From the NCBI GenBank assembly GCA_900548935.1, contig URMR01000035.1, positions 1-14,005 on the forward strand: a DNA stretch of 14,005 nucleotides, written 5' to 3'. The position numbers and the translations under genes were made by a program. Under the pieces are notes generated by a model that was not told the origin of the DNA, searched no databases, and saw only the letters and a list, made by a program, of their open reading frames with translations. Positions 13,740 to 14,005 of this stretch are shown here, piece by piece (position 1 is the first letter of the stretch; the number at the start of each line of letters is the position of its first letter). The stretch is from an uncultured Collinsella sp. (GTDB lineage: Bacteria > Actinomycetota > Coriobacteriia > Coriobacteriales > Coriobacteriaceae).

Positions 13740-13777
13740 GGGGCCGGGTGCGCTAATGCAAATGCGCACCCGGCCCC
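13740..13777. terminator. 14-bp GC-rich terminator hairpin after topA
   Basis: GGGGCCGGGTGCGC (13740-13753) and GCGCACCCGGCCCC (13764-13777) are perfect reverse complements with the loop TAATGCAAAT. It starts 22 bases after the topA stop codon. The T tract is poor (ACTTCTAAGTT). It lies between converging genes and is probably a bidirectional stop. Confidence 0.8.
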
Positions 13778-13786
13778 ACTTCTAAG

Positions 13787-13849
13787 TTGCGGTGAAATAG
13801 GGACTGTTTTTGCTGGCAAAAGGCCTAACTAATCCCTATTTCACCGCAA
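13787..13849. repeat. REP-like palindrome 3, 17-bp perfect nested hairpin
   Basis: TTGCGGTGAAATAGGGA (13787-13803) is the exact reverse complement of TCCCTATTTCACCGCAA (13833-13849). The 29-base loop holds a second hairpin, TTTTG (13808-13812) with CAAAA (13817-13821). GGGACTG spans the inner edge of the left arm and matches the GGGAC(A/T)G word of the palindromes at 2286 and 3337. It lies between the topA terminator and the end of a minus-strand gene. There is no transposase in the window. Confidence 0.7.
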
Positions 13850-13869
13850 GTTTTGATCAGTTGTTGGGA

Positions 13870-14005
13870 TTACTTCACTTCGACGGGCTTGGCGCCGGGA
13901 TAACGGTCCTCAAAGTCCTGACGGTACTTGTTGCTGTTGGTTCCCGGCTCGTTGTCGCGTGCCAGTGGCACCACGATTTCGTCCTTATGGTCCGCGGGCT
14001 TTGCG
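13870..14005 (-). CDS. 3' end of an unidentified minus-strand gene
   Basis: Reading the minus strand from the window edge gives 44 open codons that stop at TAA (13872-13870). The visible C-terminus includes DEIVVPLARDNEPGTNSNKY and ends GAKPVEVK. Codon choice (GAC, AAG, CCC, GTC) matches neighbouring genes, and the stop faces two hairpins, as expected for the end of a gene. The tail is hydrophilic with no membrane segment. I cannot name a family from this fragment. It converges with topA. Confidence 0.7.
   Translation of the reverse strand, partial: AKPADHKDEIVVPLARDNEPGTNSNKYRQDFEDRYPGAKPVEVK

Noticed and set aside
10335..13769. A 1144-codon open frame on the minus strand opposite hypB and topA
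   Set aside because: It lies antisense to clearly assigned genes, has no family motifs, and is rich in Arg, His, Gly and Leu, as expected when GC-rich third codon positions remove stop codons from the opposite strand.

Overview
The window looks like chromosomal backbone from a high-GC Gram-positive gut actinobacterium of the Coriobacteriia, most like Collinsella. This rests on GC-rich third codon positions, GTG and TTG starts beside AGGAG ribosome sites, an archaeal-type topoisomerase I with a lysine-rich tail, and characteristic intergenic palindromes. The genus is inferred from gene content and style, not from a search. I found no prophage, insertion sequence, CRISPR array, tRNA or rRNA.

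Layout. (1) 1-373: the last 23 codons of an unidentified + strand gene, then a 300-base non-coding stretch with three hairpins. (2) 374-3334: a sugar-phosphate block. manA (mannose-6-phosphate isomerase) and a GntR/HutC regulator lie on the minus strand; a ROK glucokinase diverges from the regulator across a 281-base control region that carries a 12-bp palindrome and a REP-like hairpin. (3) 3501-4424: ppaC, a family II (Mn-dependent) pyrophosphatase, closed by a strong terminator. (4) 4485-6051: a structured leader ending in a terminator-like hairpin, then nhaA (Na+/H+ antiporter). (5) 6052-6639: two further hairpin terminators and a small unidentified minus-strand gene. (6) 6789-8459: a subgroup Ic aspartate aminotransferase and an orphan STAS-domain anti-sigma antagonist. 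(7) 8613-13718: a tight + strand run of tatA/B, tatC, hypA, hypB and topA. (8) 13719-14005: a 14-bp terminator, a large nested palindrome, and the 3' end of an unidentified minus-strand gene.

How the genes work together. Glucokinase and ManA feed glucose and mannose-6-phosphate into glycolysis, and the GntR protein is the likely local regulator. Pyrophosphatase and NhaA are housekeeping. The tat-hyp run joins the export route for folded cofactor proteins to two nickel-insertion factors for [NiFe]-hydrogenase, so a Tat-exported hydrogenase elsewhere in the genome is a reasonable inference; no hydrogenase structural gene is in the window.

Nothing here is clearly a new defence or mobile system. 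The least explained signals are non-coding: the nhaA leader, three intergenic palindromes sharing a GGGAC(A/T)G core, and the operator-like palindrome between gntR and the glucokinase gene.
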